Positions 27,373 through 37,401 are shown, counted from the first letter of the stretch. The stretch: DNA of 62,417 bases from Rhodocyclales bacterium (GCA_028292485.1 JAQGMG010000019.1:1-62417); one strand, 5' to 3'. Program-made: numbers and translations. Notes: generated by a model from the letters alone, not told the origin.

Positions 27373-29466
27373 ATGAATCACTCGGATCACAAACGCATCG
27401 CCCCGCCGGAAGGCCTCATCAATCGCGAACTCTCCCTGCTCGCTTTCCAGCGCCGCGTACTGGCGCAAGCGGCAGACGAAACGGTGCCGCTGCTCGAACG
27501 GCTCAAATTCCTGTGCATCGTCTCCAGCAACCTGGACGAGTTCTTCGAGATTCGCGTTGCCGGCCTCAAGGAACAGATCCGTACAGGCACCCTGCTGCCC
27601 GGCGGCGTACGTGCCCAGGCGCTGTACGACGAAGTGTGCGATGAGGTTCACAAGATCGTTGCCGAGCAATATGCGCTGCTCAATGACAACATCCTGCCGG
27701 CCATGGACAAGGAAGGCATCATCTTCTTTCGCCGCTCGCTGTGGACCGAGGCGCAGCGCCAATGGATCAAGCAACACTTCCTGCGCGAAGTCATGCCGGT
27801 ACTCACGCCGGTCGGGCTGGATCCCGCACACCCCTTCCCGCGTGTGCTCAACAAGAGCTTGAATTTCGCCGTCGAACTCGAAGGTCGCGATGCTTTCGGG
27901 CGCAACAGCAATGCAGCCATCGTGCAGGCGCCACGCTCCCTGCCACGCGTCATACGACTGCCGAAGGAGCTCAGCGGCGTCGATAACGGCTTTGTCTTTC
28001 TCTCTTCAGTCGTGCATGCCCACGTCGGGGAATTGTTTGCCGGCATGAACGTACTCGGCTGCTACCAGTTCCGCGTAACGCGCAACAGCGACCTGTTCGT
28101 CGATGAAGAAGAAGTGAAAGACCTGCGCAAGACGCTGCAGGGCGAATTGCAGCAGCGCAATTTCGGCAATGCCGTGCGCCTCGAAGTGGCCGACAACTGC
28201 TCGCCACAGATGACCGACTTTCTGTTGCAGCAATTTGCGCTGGGCCGCGACGAGCTTTATCGCGTGCCGGGCATCGTCAACCTGGTGCGCCTCATGCAGG
28301 TGCCCGACTGGGTCGAGCGCCCCGATCTGAAATACCAGCCCTTCCTGCCCTCGCTACCCAAGGGCATCGACAAGCGCAGCAATATGTTCGATGCCATTCG
28401 CAAGGGCGACATCCTGCTGCATCACCCCTTCCAGAGCTTCTCGCCGGTCATCGACCTGCTCAGCAGCGCGGCAGACGATCCGCAGGTACTTGCCATTCGC
28501 ATGACGGTATACCGGACGGGTACCGATTCCGTACTCATGGAGCAGTTGCTGCGTGCTGCGCGCAAGGGCAAGGAAGTGAACGTGGTGGTCGAGCTCATGG
28601 CGCGCTTCGATGAAGAGGCCAACATCAACTGGGCGGCCAAGCTCGAAGATGCCGGCGCCCATGTCGTCTATGGCGTGTTCGGCTACAAGACCCACGCCAA
28701 GATGCTACTGATCGTGCGTCGCGAAGAAGACGAAAATGGCGTCAGCATACTGCGCCGCTACGTGCATCTGGGTACCGGTAACTATCACCCGCGCACCACC
28801 CGCTTCTACACCGACTTCGGTCTGATGACGGTCAACGAGGAAATCGGCGCCGATGTCCACGAGGTGTTCAAGCAATTGACCGGTCTCGGCCATGCGGAAG
28901 TGCTGCGTCATCTGTGGCAGGCGCCTTTCTCCCTTCAACCCAGCATCGTTGCAAGCATCGACGCCGAAGCCGACATCGCGCGTCAGGGACGCAAGGGACG
29001 CATCATTGCCAAGATGAACGCGCTGATGGAAGGTGGCACCATCCAGGCACTGTATGACGCGTCTCAGGCCGGTGTCGAAATCGACCTCATCGTGCGCGGC
29101 CCATGTGCCCTGCGACCTGGCGTACCGGGCATGTCGGAGAACATCAAGGTGCGCTCCGTCGTCGGCCGCTTTCTCGAGCATTCACGCATCTTCTATTTCA
29201 ATGCCGATGGCGAGGAAAAACTCTACCTGTCCAGCGCCGACTGGATGGAAAGGAACTTCTTCCGCCGCATCGAAGCCGCCTTCCCCATCCTCGACCCGAA
29301 AATCAAGCGCCGCGTCATCAAGGAAGGCCTCAAACCCTATCTGATCGACAATAGCCAAGCGTGGGAAATGGACGGAGAAACAGGTGTGTACCGCAAACGC
29401 AGCAGTCGCGGCGCCCGGCATTGCGCACAGGAGCTGCTGCTCAAGGAAGTTGGCGGCGGCGTCTGA
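27373..29466 (+). CDS. ppk: Polyphosphate kinase 1
   Basis: PPK1 makes inorganic polyphosphate from ATP. With the ATG at 27373, which has a GGGAAG site 7 nt upstream, the protein has 697 residues, normal for PPK1. It contains the N-terminal NRELSLLAFQRRVL motif and the two phospholipase D-like halves, with the autophosphorylated His in GYKTHAKMLLIVRR and the second motif YVHLGTGNYHPRTTRFYTDF. A TTG codon at 27343 opens the frame earlier but lacks a ribosome site. It is divergent from ppx, so synthesis and breakdown can be regulated separately. Confidence 0.96.
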   Translation: MNHSDHKRIAPPEGLINRELSLLAFQRRVLAQAADETVPLLERLKFLCIVSSNLDEFFEIRVAGLKEQIRTGTLLPGGVRAQALYDEVCDEVHKIVAEQYALLNDNILPAMDKEGIIFFRRSLWTEAQRQWIKQHFLREVMPVLTPVGLDPAHPFPRVLNKSLNFAVELEGRDAFGRNSNAAIVQAPRSLPRVIRLPKELSGVDNGFVFLSSVVHAHVGELFAGMNVLGCYQFRVTRNSDLFVDEEEVKDLRKTLQGELQQRNFGNAVRLEVADNCSPQMTDFLLQQFALGRDELYRVPGIVNLVRLMQVPDWVERPDLKYQPFLPSLPKGIDKRSNMFDAIRKGDILLHHPFQSFSPVIDLLSSAADDPQVLAIRMTVYRTGTDSVLMEQLLRAARKGKEVNVVVELMARFDEEANINWAAKLEDAGAHVVYGVFGYKTHAKMLLIVRREEDENGVSILRRYVHLGTGNYHPRTTRFYTDFGLMTVNEEIGADVHEVFKQLTGLGHAEVLRHLWQAPFSLQPSIVASIDAEADIARQGRKGRIIAKMNALMEGGTIQALYDASQAGVEIDLIVRGPCALRPGVPGMSENIKVRSVVGRFLEHSRIFYFNADGEEKLYLSSADWMERNFFRRIEAAFPILDPKIKRRVIKEGLKPYLIDNSQAWEMDGETGVYRKRSSRGARHCAQELLLKEVGGGV

Positions 29467-29521
29467 CACGCCGGGCGAGTTCGCAGTGACGCCACCCGTG
29501 CGCCCATGAACCGATCAGCGA

Positions 29522-30499
29522 TCAAACTTGGTCAGTCAGGCGTTTGGCATAACGCTGGGCGAGCACGACGCAGACCATGAGCTGGATCTGGTGAAACAAC
29601 ATCAGCGGCAACACGATGGCACCGACCGCATCAACAGGAAATAGCACCTTGGCCATCGGCACGCCGGTGGCCAGGCTTTTCTTCGAGCCGCAAAACACGA
29701 TCGTGATTTCGTCTGCCTTGCTGAAGCCGAGTCGTCGCGCCGCGAAGCGCGTCGTCCATAGAGCTATGGCAAGCAGTACCAGACACACCACGATCAAGCC
29801 CCCCAATGCAGGCAAAGGCATCTGTTGCCACAGCCCCTGATTCACTGCTTCGCTGAAGGCCGTATAGACCACCAACAGGATCGAGCCCTGGTCCACGTAC
29901 TTGAGCGTGCTCCTGTTCCGGTCCACCCAGCTACCAATCCACTTGCGCGCGATCTGCCCGGCAATGAATGGCACCAGCAGCTGCAGGCAGATGTCGACAA
30001 TGCTCTTCCAGGTACTCGTACCCGCATCGTGATGCGTCGCCAGCAACACGCCGACGAGTAATGGCGTAAGGAAAATACCCAGCAGACTCGACGCCGAGGC
30101 GCTGCACACAGCTGCAGGAACATTGCCGCGCGCAATCGCCACGAAAGCAATCGACGACTGCACCGTGGAAGGCAATGCACACAGAAACAGGATGCCCATA
30201 TAAAGGTCGGGCGTTACCAGTGGCGCCAACACAGGCTTCAGGGCCAACCCGAGCAGCGGGAACAGTGCAAACGTGCTCAGCACGACCACCAGATGCAAGC
30301 GCCAGTGCGTGGCACCCGCGACGACGGCCTCCCTCGACAGCTTTGCACCGTGCAGGAAAAACAGCGCAGCAATGGCGATATTGGTCACCACATTGAATAC
30401 CCGCGCCGTTGTGCCCGCGCACGGCAGCACCGATGCAATCACGACAGTGGCGACAATGGCAAGCGTGAAATTGTCAGGGAAATAGGTAGGGCGTGGCAT
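29522..30499 (-). CDS. Bile acid:sodium symporter (SBF/YfeH-like) family transporter
   Basis: The 325-residue membrane protein has about ten hydrophobic helices in the SBF-like fold (YfeH group). Recognisable parts are NIAIAALFFLHGAKLS, LFLCALPSTVQSSIAFVAIA with crossover-helix character, and FCGSKKSLATGVPMAKVLF near residue 270. The family contains sodium-coupled organic anion carriers, but YfeH-type members have no settled substrate. It ends 56 bp from the convergent ppk end. No operon partner is seen. Confidence 0.85.
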   Translation of the reverse strand: MPRPTYFPDNFTLAIVATVVIASVLPCAGTTARVFNVVTNIAIAALFFLHGAKLSREAVVAGATHWRLHLVVVLSTFALFPLLGLALKPVLAPLVTPDLYMGILFLCALPSTVQSSIAFVAIARGNVPAAVCSASASSLLGIFLTPLLVGVLLATHHDAGTSTWKSIVDICLQLLVPFIAGQIARKWIGSWVDRNRSTLKYVDQGSILLVVYTAFSEAVNQGLWQQMPLPALGGLIVVCLVLLAIALWTTRFAARRLGFSKADEITIVFCGSKKSLATGVPMAKVLFPVDAVGAIVLPLMLFHQIQLMVCVVLAQRYAKRLTDQV

Positions 30500-30615
30500 G
30501 CGTATCAGAAGTCAGGCCACGGGCGCAGCCAAGGCGACAGATTAGAGGATTTTGAACGTCGGACGCGATTGGCTGGAGCGATAAACAACATGCCCCGGCA
30601 CAGGGCTCGCAAGGT

Positions 30616-33537
30616 CTAGGCGGCGGTAAGTCGCCTGCCCTCGCCGCTGAATTCCTTGTACCAGGCGATGAAATCCTCTGGCGGCAGCGGGCGGCAGTAG
30701 AAGTAGCCTTGCGCTACGTGACAGCCGAGCTTGCCGAGAAGGGTGATGGTGCTGCGTTGTTCGACGCCCTCTGCCACGAGGGTGAGGTTGAGCGCGCGAC
30801 CGAGGGAGACGATGGCTTCGACGATGGCGCGGTCGGCCTTGTCGGTTTCGATGCCGCGGATGAAGGAGCCGTCCACTTTGAGTTTCTGGATGGGCAGGTG
30901 CTTGAGGTAGCCGAGGCTGGAGTAGCCGGTGCCGAAATCGTCGATCGCTAGCGATATGCCCATGCCCTTGAGCTTTTCAAGTGCCGCCGCAGTGACGCCC
31001 GACTCGTGCATGACGATGCTCTCGGTCAGTTCCAGTTCGAGTTGTTCAGCGGTTATGCCATATAACTGCATGGCTTCTTCGACACGTCGCACGAATTCGG
31101 GCTGGCGGAATTGCAGGGCCGAGACGTTGACGGCGATCGGGAAGGTGCCGATGCCATCGGCATTCCACTCGGCGCGCTGGCGGCACGATTCGCGCAGGAC
31201 CCAGTCGCCCATTTGCAGGATCAGGCCGCACTCTTCGGCGATGCGGATGAATTTGCCGGGTGGCACCATGCCGAACTCTTCGCTGTTCCAGCGGATCAAC
31301 GCTTCGACACCCACGAGCTTGCGCGTAGCGACTTCGATCTGCGGCTGGTAGTAGAGCGTGAATTCGTCGCGGTCGGCGGCGCAGCGCAAGGCGTGCTCCA
31401 GCGACAGGCTCTCCACCGCTGTCTCCGACAGCGAGGGCTCGAACAGCTGGTAGTTGTTACGCCCCTGGGACTTGGCGTGGTACATGGCGACGTCGGCGTT
31501 ACGGATGAGTTCGTCGGCGTCGATGCCGTTGTCGGGATAGGCAGCAATACCGATCGACGGGGTAATCGCCAGTTCGTGACCTTCGACACGCGCAGTCGGC
31601 GCCAGCATGCCGAGGATATGCTCGGCGACTCTTTCGGCGTCCTGGATTGCGCGGATCTTGTAGAGCATGACGATGAATTCGTCGCCACCGAGCCGCGATA
31701 CGGTATCCGAGGCGCGCACGGCGCGCTTGAGGCGCTCTGCGACGGTTTGCAGCAGCCCGTCGCCGACCGAGTGGCCGAGCGTGTCATTGATGATCTTGAA
31801 ACGGTCCAGGTCGATGAACAGTACGGCGACCATGTGACCTTCGCGGTCGGCGTGCAGCAAGGCCACACGCAGGCGCTCCATCAGCATCGAGCGGTTTGGC
31901 AGACCGGTGAGCGTGTCGTGATGCGCCAGGTAGCTGATGCGCTCTTCCTGCGCCTTGCGTTCGGAGATGTCGCTGAATATGCCAGCGTAATTGGTTACGT
32001 TCCCCTGGCGGTCGGCTACCGCGCTCATCGACAGCCATTGCGGATAGGCCGTGCCATCGCGTTTCTGGTCCCACACCTCGCCCGCCCAGTGCCCATGCTG
32101 GCGCAGCGCCTGCCACATTTCCTCGTAGAAGACCTCGTCGTGCAGGCCAGTCCGCAAGAAGCTGGCGGGGTGATTGAGCGCTTCTTCTTCCGGTGTGCCA
32201 GACACGTCGGTGAACGCCTGGTTGACGTAGGCAACGTTGCCGTCGAGATCGGTGACGAAGATCGCCTCGCGTGTCTTGCGGAATACGGAAATCCAGATCC
32301 ACGAATCGCGCTCGCGCCGGCCCAGCTCATCGGCGAGCTCGCCAAGCACACGATGCACGTGTGCGACTTCATCATTTTCGGGAAGCAGCACTTCAGCAGG
32401 ATCGCTGCGCACGTAGCGTCCATCCTTGACGGCATCGATCTCGCCAGCCAGCTCGACGACGGGGGCTACCAGATGGCGTCGCGCCAGACGCAGACATGGC
32501 AGCAGCGCCAGGGCACATGCGAGCAGAGGGATCAGCATCGCCGCGAAAAAGGCCATCATGGCGCGCAAACGCATGCCGGCCTTGTCATGCCGCAGTATCA
32601 ACTGTCCTGTGCCGCCTACCGGTTCGGCTGCGATTGAAAGCGTGAACGCATGGCCATAGTGACTCCAGGTACCGAAGCGCCCGGCACCGCGGGAGGCTGA
32701 ATTCGCCGCTGCCAGATCCGGCGCGTCGCGCAATATTTCCTCGCCGGGTGCCCGTCCGGCATTGCCCACGCGAATCCCGCCAGGCAATAGCCACATCGTT
32801 TCGAAGCCCTCGCGCGCACCGGCCTCCTTGATATCGTCGGCGATCTGCGTCACGAAAATGGCAACGTGGCCCGCCTGACGGCGCATGTTGCCAATTTGCG
32901 TCAAGACCGGGGCGGCCGAGACTTGTGCCAGCTCCGAATCGACCATGCGCCACACCAGCCCCTTGCTCGTTGCAGGCAGCGCCACTTGCGAGCGCAGCAC
33001 TCGCCTGACGGCATTGGTTTCGGCGTGGGTCTCCGTGCCGCCCGGAGCGAGATGGGCATACAGCGGTGAGGCAAAGCGCCCGGTGGCGAAATGCTCGCCG
33101 CGGCTGTCGAAGTAGGCAAGGGGCTCGCCGTCACGGTCATAGGCAACGACGAGTGCCCTGACGCTGAAACCGACCTGTGCGAGGCGCAGCACAATGGCAT
33201 CCTGGTCGGCAATGAAATCCGCGGGGTTGGGAGTACGACTGAGGTAATGGGCAGTAACCGAGTCCAGTCGCCGGTTCAGCTCAGGGTCACTGACCAGTTG
33301 CGCGACAATGCGTTCGCTTTGCGCGACCTGCTTCTCGAGCGTGCGGCTCAAATCGGATTGCACGGCATCGAAGCTTTTGCCGACGGTCAGATCGTTGTAG
33401 GCAATCACCCCCCACGCCACGAGCACACCCGATACGAGCATCACCAGGCCCATGCTCAGGCCAAGCAGAAGCAATACCTTGCGTTCCAGACTGAGTCGCT
33501 GAAGCAGAGCCTCTACAGGGCGCAGGATGAAATTCAT
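30616..33537 (-). CDS. Membrane GGDEF-EAL protein with PAS domain
   Basis: The 973-residue protein starts with a transmembrane helix (about 23-45), a large periplasmic sensor region (about 46-325, family not recognised), a second helix (about 330-355, FFAAMLIPLLACALALLP), a HAMP-like linker and a PAS domain (about 415-530). An intact GGDEF domain follows (RLGGDEF, with an RASD inhibitory site five residues before it), then an intact EAL domain (GVEALIRW, LELELTESIVM, IDDFGTGYSSLGYL). Both catalytic motifs are kept, so it could make and degrade c-di-GMP, with the balance set by the sensor. It is monocistronic by appearance. Confidence 0.92.
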   Translation of the reverse strand: MNFILRPVEALLQRLSLERKVLLLLGLSMGLVMLVSGVLVAWGVIAYNDLTVGKSFDAVQSDLSRTLEKQVAQSERIVAQLVSDPELNRRLDSVTAHYLSRTPNPADFIADQDAIVLRLAQVGFSVRALVVAYDRDGEPLAYFDSRGEHFATGRFASPLYAHLAPGGTETHAETNAVRRVLRSQVALPATSKGLVWRMVDSELAQVSAAPVLTQIGNMRRQAGHVAIFVTQIADDIKEAGAREGFETMWLLPGGIRVGNAGRAPGEEILRDAPDLAAANSASRGAGRFGTWSHYGHAFTLSIAAEPVGGTGQLILRHDKAGMRLRAMMAFFAAMLIPLLACALALLPCLRLARRHLVAPVVELAGEIDAVKDGRYVRSDPAEVLLPENDEVAHVHRVLGELADELGRRERDSWIWISVFRKTREAIFVTDLDGNVAYVNQAFTDVSGTPEEEALNHPASFLRTGLHDEVFYEEMWQALRQHGHWAGEVWDQKRDGTAYPQWLSMSAVADRQGNVTNYAGIFSDISERKAQEERISYLAHHDTLTGLPNRSMLMERLRVALLHADREGHMVAVLFIDLDRFKIINDTLGHSVGDGLLQTVAERLKRAVRASDTVSRLGGDEFIVMLYKIRAIQDAERVAEHILGMLAPTARVEGHELAITPSIGIAAYPDNGIDADELIRNADVAMYHAKSQGRNNYQLFEPSLSETAVESLSLEHALRCAADRDEFTLYYQPQIEVATRKLVGVEALIRWNSEEFGMVPPGKFIRIAEECGLILQMGDWVLRESCRQRAEWNADGIGTFPIAVNVSALQFRQPEFVRRVEEAMQLYGITAEQLELELTESIVMHESGVTAAALEKLKGMGISLAIDDFGTGYSSLGYLKHLPIQKLKVDGSFIRGIETDKADRAIVEAIVSLGRALNLTLVAEGVEQRSTITLLGKLGCHVAQGYFYCRPLPPEDFIAWYKEFSGEGRRLTAA

Positions 33538-33725
33538 GAATTGGCGAGGGTTGGCAAGTTGGGCAACAAGGCACGGCAGCTCAAGGCCGACAGTACATTA
33601 TCGACTCGCCTGCCATAAAGGTTTAGCCCCTTCGGCCGGTTTCCGATGCGGCGCACCATGGCGCCGCCGCCACGAACCCGCGAATGCAGCGCCGCAACGG
33701 TGCCCTTCCTGGTGGAGCGAGTCCG

Positions 33726-34772
33726 TCAGGCGCTCTTGCGACGCGGCGCGGCCGTGGGTGCTGTTCTCGCTTTGACTGCCGATTTCCCTGCGACAACCTT
33801 GCTCGCCGGTTTCGCAGTGCGTGTGGCTCCTTTTGTGCGCCCTCCGCTACTCGCCTTACGGGCTGATGTAGCGCGCTTCCTGGCCGAGGCAGCGGTGGGG
33901 AGCTCCGTTACGCTGGACTTTGCCGTGGCTTTGCCGGCAGATTTGCCCGCACTCTTCTTACCCGTACCGCTGCGCTCTTCGATACTGCGCTTGAGCATGG
34001 CTGCGAGATCGATGATCTCGGCTCCGTGTGGCGAGCCTTCTCTCTCGGTTGATGGCGGCGTCAGCAGATGCGTTTCGCCGGCCGAGATCTTTTCCTCGAC
34101 GTGCTTGAGTAGATCATCGCGATAGGAATCCGAGTACTGCTCGGGGCGCCACTCTTCTGTCATTTCCTCGACAAGATGCTTGGCCATGTCGAGTTCGCGT
34201 TTGCCGATGCCAAGGCTTGCCAGGCTGCCGTCAGGCAGTGAAAGGTCGTTGAATGCCAGGACCTCGTCGGCAAAACGCATGGTGTTGAGCACGAGCACAT
34301 CGTCATACACGAGCACGGCTGCCAGGTGCTGCTTGGAGTGAATGACGACCTTGGAGAGCGCCGCCTTGCCTGATGCACGCAGCGTTTCGCGCAACAAGGC
34401 ATAGCCTTTGTCGCCGCGCTTGTCGGGCGCCAGGTAATACGGCGCCTCGAAATAGTAGGGCGGTATGGAGGTAGCGTCGACGAAGGAGAGTATTTCGACG
34501 GTCTGCGTGGCGGATACATTGGCACGCCGGAAATCCTCGTCGCTGAAGAGGACGTATTCACCCTTTTGATATTGGTAACCCTTGACGATGAATTCCTTGT
34601 CGATCTGCTTGCCGGTGCGCTTGTTGATGCGGCTGTAACCGACGTTTGCCATGTCACGCTTGTCGAGCCAGTCGAAATCAAGGTCATTGGCGCGCGCCGC
34701 GGCGTGCAGCACCACCGGCACATGCACGAGCCCGAACGAAACAGCACCTCTCCACACGATACGCGATGCCAT
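33726..34772 (-). CDS. ku: Bacterial Ku protein (non-homologous end joining)
   Basis: The 348-residue protein begins MASRIVWRGAVSFGLVHVPV, the classical bacterial Ku start, with GYSRINKRTGKQIDKEFIVKGY and YYFEAPYYLAPDKRGDKGYALL in the DNA-ring core (about 1-250). Ku binds double-strand ends and recruits LigD. The last ~80 residues form a Lys/Ala/Ser/Thr-rich tail resembling histone H1/AlgP-like tails, longer than minimal Ku and likely to bind DNA non-specifically. Open frame upstream to 34916 is not Ku-like. No ligD is in the window. Confidence 0.94.
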   Translation of the reverse strand: MASRIVWRGAVSFGLVHVPVVLHAAARANDLDFDWLDKRDMANVGYSRINKRTGKQIDKEFIVKGYQYQKGEYVLFSDEDFRRANVSATQTVEILSFVDATSIPPYYFEAPYYLAPDKRGDKGYALLRETLRASGKAALSKVVIHSKQHLAAVLVYDDVLVLNTMRFADEVLAFNDLSLPDGSLASLGIGKRELDMAKHLVEEMTEEWRPEQYSDSYRDDLLKHVEEKISAGETHLLTPPSTEREGSPHGAEIIDLAAMLKRSIEERSGTGKKSAGKSAGKATAKSSVTELPTAASARKRATSARKASSGGRTKGATRTAKPASKVVAGKSAVKARTAPTAAPRRKSA

Positions 34773-34957
34773 GGCTTGCTCCGATGCGATTGAAATTAGC
34801 GGTTGTTTGCTATCGGATACCCGCAGAAATCGTTCCCGCGGCGGGCCAGGCGAGCATCGCCGTGCCATGGGCTTCAGGCGCAGATCCGGCCTGACAGGTA
34901 CAACGATTGCTGCCATTGCAGGACGGTACTTTTGCCGGCCAGATGAAAGGGCTACCC

Positions 34958-35194
34958 ATGTCGCAACAGCAAACCAACAAGGCAGGCGAACAAGTCGAAT
35001 TGCAGGCTGAGGAACAGAACAGCGGCAAGGAGCGGCAGGTGGACAATCAGAAAGACGATCCGAAGCGTGTGCAATATGGTCAGGGATTCAGCAAAGACCA
35101 TCCCTCACAGCCCGGCACCGACAACCATCTCGCTTCTGGTGCCGGCCCGTCAGGCAAGGGCACGCCCCGCTCAGGGAACAAGCACGCTGGCTAG
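34958..35194 (+). CDS. Small hydrophilic protein, unknown function
   Basis: This is a 78-residue open frame starting MSQQQTNKAGEQVELQAEE with a GAAAGG ribosome site 7 nt upstream. It has no hydrophobic core, no Cys and very high Gln, Glu, Lys, Asp and Gly content, so it is probably intrinsically disordered. It is divergent from ku with 185 bp between the starts. The good ribosome site and compositional consistency favour a real gene. The function is unknown; a stress or DNA-damage link through ku is speculation. Confidence 0.5.
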   Translation: MSQQQTNKAGEQVELQAEEQNSGKERQVDNQKDDPKRVQYGQGFSKDHPSQPGTDNHLASGAGPSGKGTPRSGNKHAG

Positions 35195-35234
35195 ATTCTG
35201 GAGTTCAAGGTCGTCGCCTGATCACGGCGCAGGA

Positions 35235-35267
35235 ACCCGCGAAAGCGGGTATCCAGATCGGATACCC
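35235..35267. repeat. Tandem small hairpins between convergent genes
   Basis: ACCCGC-GAAA-GCGGGT (35235-35250) overlaps a second stem GGGTATCC-AGATC-GGATACCC (35247-35267). It resembles half of the ATTCCCGCGAAAGCGGGAAT family seen at 52.8 and 54.4 kb, diverged. It sits between the convergent small hydrophilic gene and the REC-EAL gene and may serve as an mRNA 3' structure. Confidence 0.5.
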
Positions 35268-35280
35268 GGTACGCGGTGCC

Positions 35281-37401
35281 TCACTCGCCGGACAGATCCT
35301 TGCGCATGACAAGGAAGGCATTCATTTTTTCCTGCGAAAGCGGGCGGGATACGAGATAGCCCTGCGCCTGGGGGCAGCCATTGGCTACCAGGAATTCCAG
35401 TTGCTCCGCCGTCTCGACGCCCTCGGCGATGACATCGAGTTCCAGCACACGCGCAAGCGACAGGACTGCCTGCACGATCTCGCGATCGTTCTTATCGACG
35501 ATCATGCGTGCAATGAAGGACTGATCAATCTTCAATCGATCAATCGGCAGTCGCGACAAATAGCTCAGGCTCGAATAGCCCGTACCAAAATCGTCGATGG
35601 CGATGAACAGACCCAAGGCTTTGAGCTCCTTGAGGACCTTCGCGCTCTCGGCGACATTGTCCATCAGCCCGCTCTCGGTGATTTCGAGTTCGAGTCGCGA
35701 CGCTGGCAGACCCGTCGATTTGAGAATCCATTTGACACGCTCGACCAGGTTGCCCGTATGCAGCTGGCTGACCGACACATTGACGCTCATGCGGATGGGC
35801 TCATAGCCTTGCTTGTCCCAAGCCACGGCCTGAGCGCAAGCTGCCTGCAGTACCCAGTCGCCTATGGTAGGCATCAGGCCGATTTCTTCGGCAATCGGAA
35901 TCAACTGCGCTGGTGCAACGATGCCACGGCCGGGGTGCATCCAGCGCAATAGTGCCTCGACGCCCGTAATGCGACGCGACCCGGCCTCGAACTGCGGCTG
36001 GTAGTAGAGCACCAGCTCATTGCGCCGCAGCGCTGAACGTACATTGGCTTCGGCCTCGATACGATTGACGGCTTCGTCCGTCATTTCAGAGTTGTAGAAC
36101 TGTGCGCCGCCATGGCGTTGATGCTTGGCACGATGCAAAGCCGAGTTCGCATTGCGCAGCAGGGTTTCCATGTCCTCACCGTCACGCGGAAACAATGTGA
36201 CGCCGGCCGTTGCACTGACCTGCAGTTCGCGATCATCGAACACCATCGGCATGCCGATGGCATCGGTAATTTCGTTGGCCAGGATGAGTGCGTCGTCAGC
36301 CCGCTCGACGTCCACGACGAGAATCACGAAGCTGTCTGCCGACAGGCGGGCAACGGTGTCTTCATCGCGTGCCAGCTTCTGGATGCGTGCAGCCGCCTCG
36401 CGCAGCACCTGATCGCCCACCGCCTGGCCGAAGCTCTCGTTGATCAGCGTGAAACGGTCGAGATCGATGACCAGTAATGCCAATGGATTGCCACTGCGCT
36501 GACTATGACGAATGGCCTGCGCCGTACGATCCTGCAGGAGACTGCGATTCGGCAGGCCGGTCAGGGCATCGTAGTTCGCCAGATAACGTATCTGCGATTC
36601 ATACTCCTTGCGGTCGCGGACGTCGCGCGCAATGGTCGACAGGAACTCTATGCTTCCGTCGGGATTCGGATGTGCGATCAGCACAAGAGACACGGGAATG
36701 AATTGCCCGCGCGCATTCATCAACTCCGTTTCGCCCCGCCACGTGCCGAATTTCATGACATGCGGGATGGCGGTCTGCATCAACATCTCGCGTGTCGTCG
36801 GCGGCAGATATTCCTCGGCGCGCAAACCACCTTTGGGCAGGACAGGTAACTCGAGGACCTCCTGCCCACCGGCATTCACATATTTCATCATCATGTTCAC
36901 ATCGCAGATGCAAACAAAGTCCGGCGTCGCTTCCAGGATGGTGGCGAGCTGTTGCCTGGCCACTTCCAGCGACTGTCGTGCCTCGCGGTCGACCGCTTCA
37001 CGGATGGCACGCTGCACAGCCGGACCAAGGCGGCCCAGATTGGTCTTGAGGACGTAATCGGTCGCCCCATTCTTCAAGGCTTCGATCGCACGCTCTTCGC
37101 CTATGGTGCCCGATACGAAAATGAACGGCACATCGCTGGCCAGCTCGTGCGCGATCTGCAGCGAGCGCAGACCGTTCATGCTGGGCATGGAATAGTCGGA
37201 AAGAATGACGTTCGGCGCAAAATCGGCCAACGCCATGACGAGATCGGGTTCGCGCCATACGCGTTTGGTCGTAAATACCAGATCGTGCCTGGCGAGCTCG
37301 TGCATCACCAGCTCGGCGTCAAGTTCGGAATCTTCTACAAGCAGCACGCGTAACTGCTCTGCCTCCGGGGGTACCGCTTTTGTGTTGGTCTCTTGTTTCA
37401 T
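35281..37401 (-). CDS. Response regulator with PAS, degenerate GGDEF and EAL domains
   Basis: The 706-residue protein has an N-terminal receiver domain (about 14-135; phospho-Asp in VILSDYSMPSMNG), a PAS domain (about 150-270), a GGDEF-type domain whose active motif is SADSF (RLSADSFVIL) and so is expected to be inactive as a cyclase, and an intact EAL phosphodiesterase (GVEALLRW, LELEITESGLM, IDDFGTGYSSLSYL). The likely output is phosphorylation-controlled c-di-GMP breakdown. A GGAAG site precedes the ATG. It is the last gene of the receptor-YfiR-kinase operon, 37 bp after the single-domain regulator. Confidence 0.92.
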   Translation of the reverse strand: MKQETNTKAVPPEAEQLRVLLVEDSELDAELVMHELARHDLVFTTKRVWREPDLVMALADFAPNVILSDYSMPSMNGLRSLQIAHELASDVPFIFVSGTIGEERAIEALKNGATDYVLKTNLGRLGPAVQRAIREAVDREARQSLEVARQQLATILEATPDFVCICDVNMMMKYVNAGGQEVLELPVLPKGGLRAEEYLPPTTREMLMQTAIPHVMKFGTWRGETELMNARGQFIPVSLVLIAHPNPDGSIEFLSTIARDVRDRKEYESQIRYLANYDALTGLPNRSLLQDRTAQAIRHSQRSGNPLALLVIDLDRFTLINESFGQAVGDQVLREAAARIQKLARDEDTVARLSADSFVILVVDVERADDALILANEITDAIGMPMVFDDRELQVSATAGVTLFPRDGEDMETLLRNANSALHRAKHQRHGGAQFYNSEMTDEAVNRIEAEANVRSALRRNELVLYYQPQFEAGSRRITGVEALLRWMHPGRGIVAPAQLIPIAEEIGLMPTIGDWVLQAACAQAVAWDKQGYEPIRMSVNVSVSQLHTGNLVERVKWILKSTGLPASRLELEITESGLMDNVAESAKVLKELKALGLFIAIDDFGTGYSSLSYLSRLPIDRLKIDQSFIARMIVDKNDREIVQAVLSLARVLELDVIAEGVETAEQLEFLVANGCPQAQGYLVSRPLSQEKMNAFLVMRKDLSGE

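Noticed and set aside
31111-32637. 508-codon plus-strand frame opposite the GGDEF-EAL gene
   Set aside because: The opposite strand encodes clear PAS, GGDEF and EAL motifs; the antisense product has no family features.
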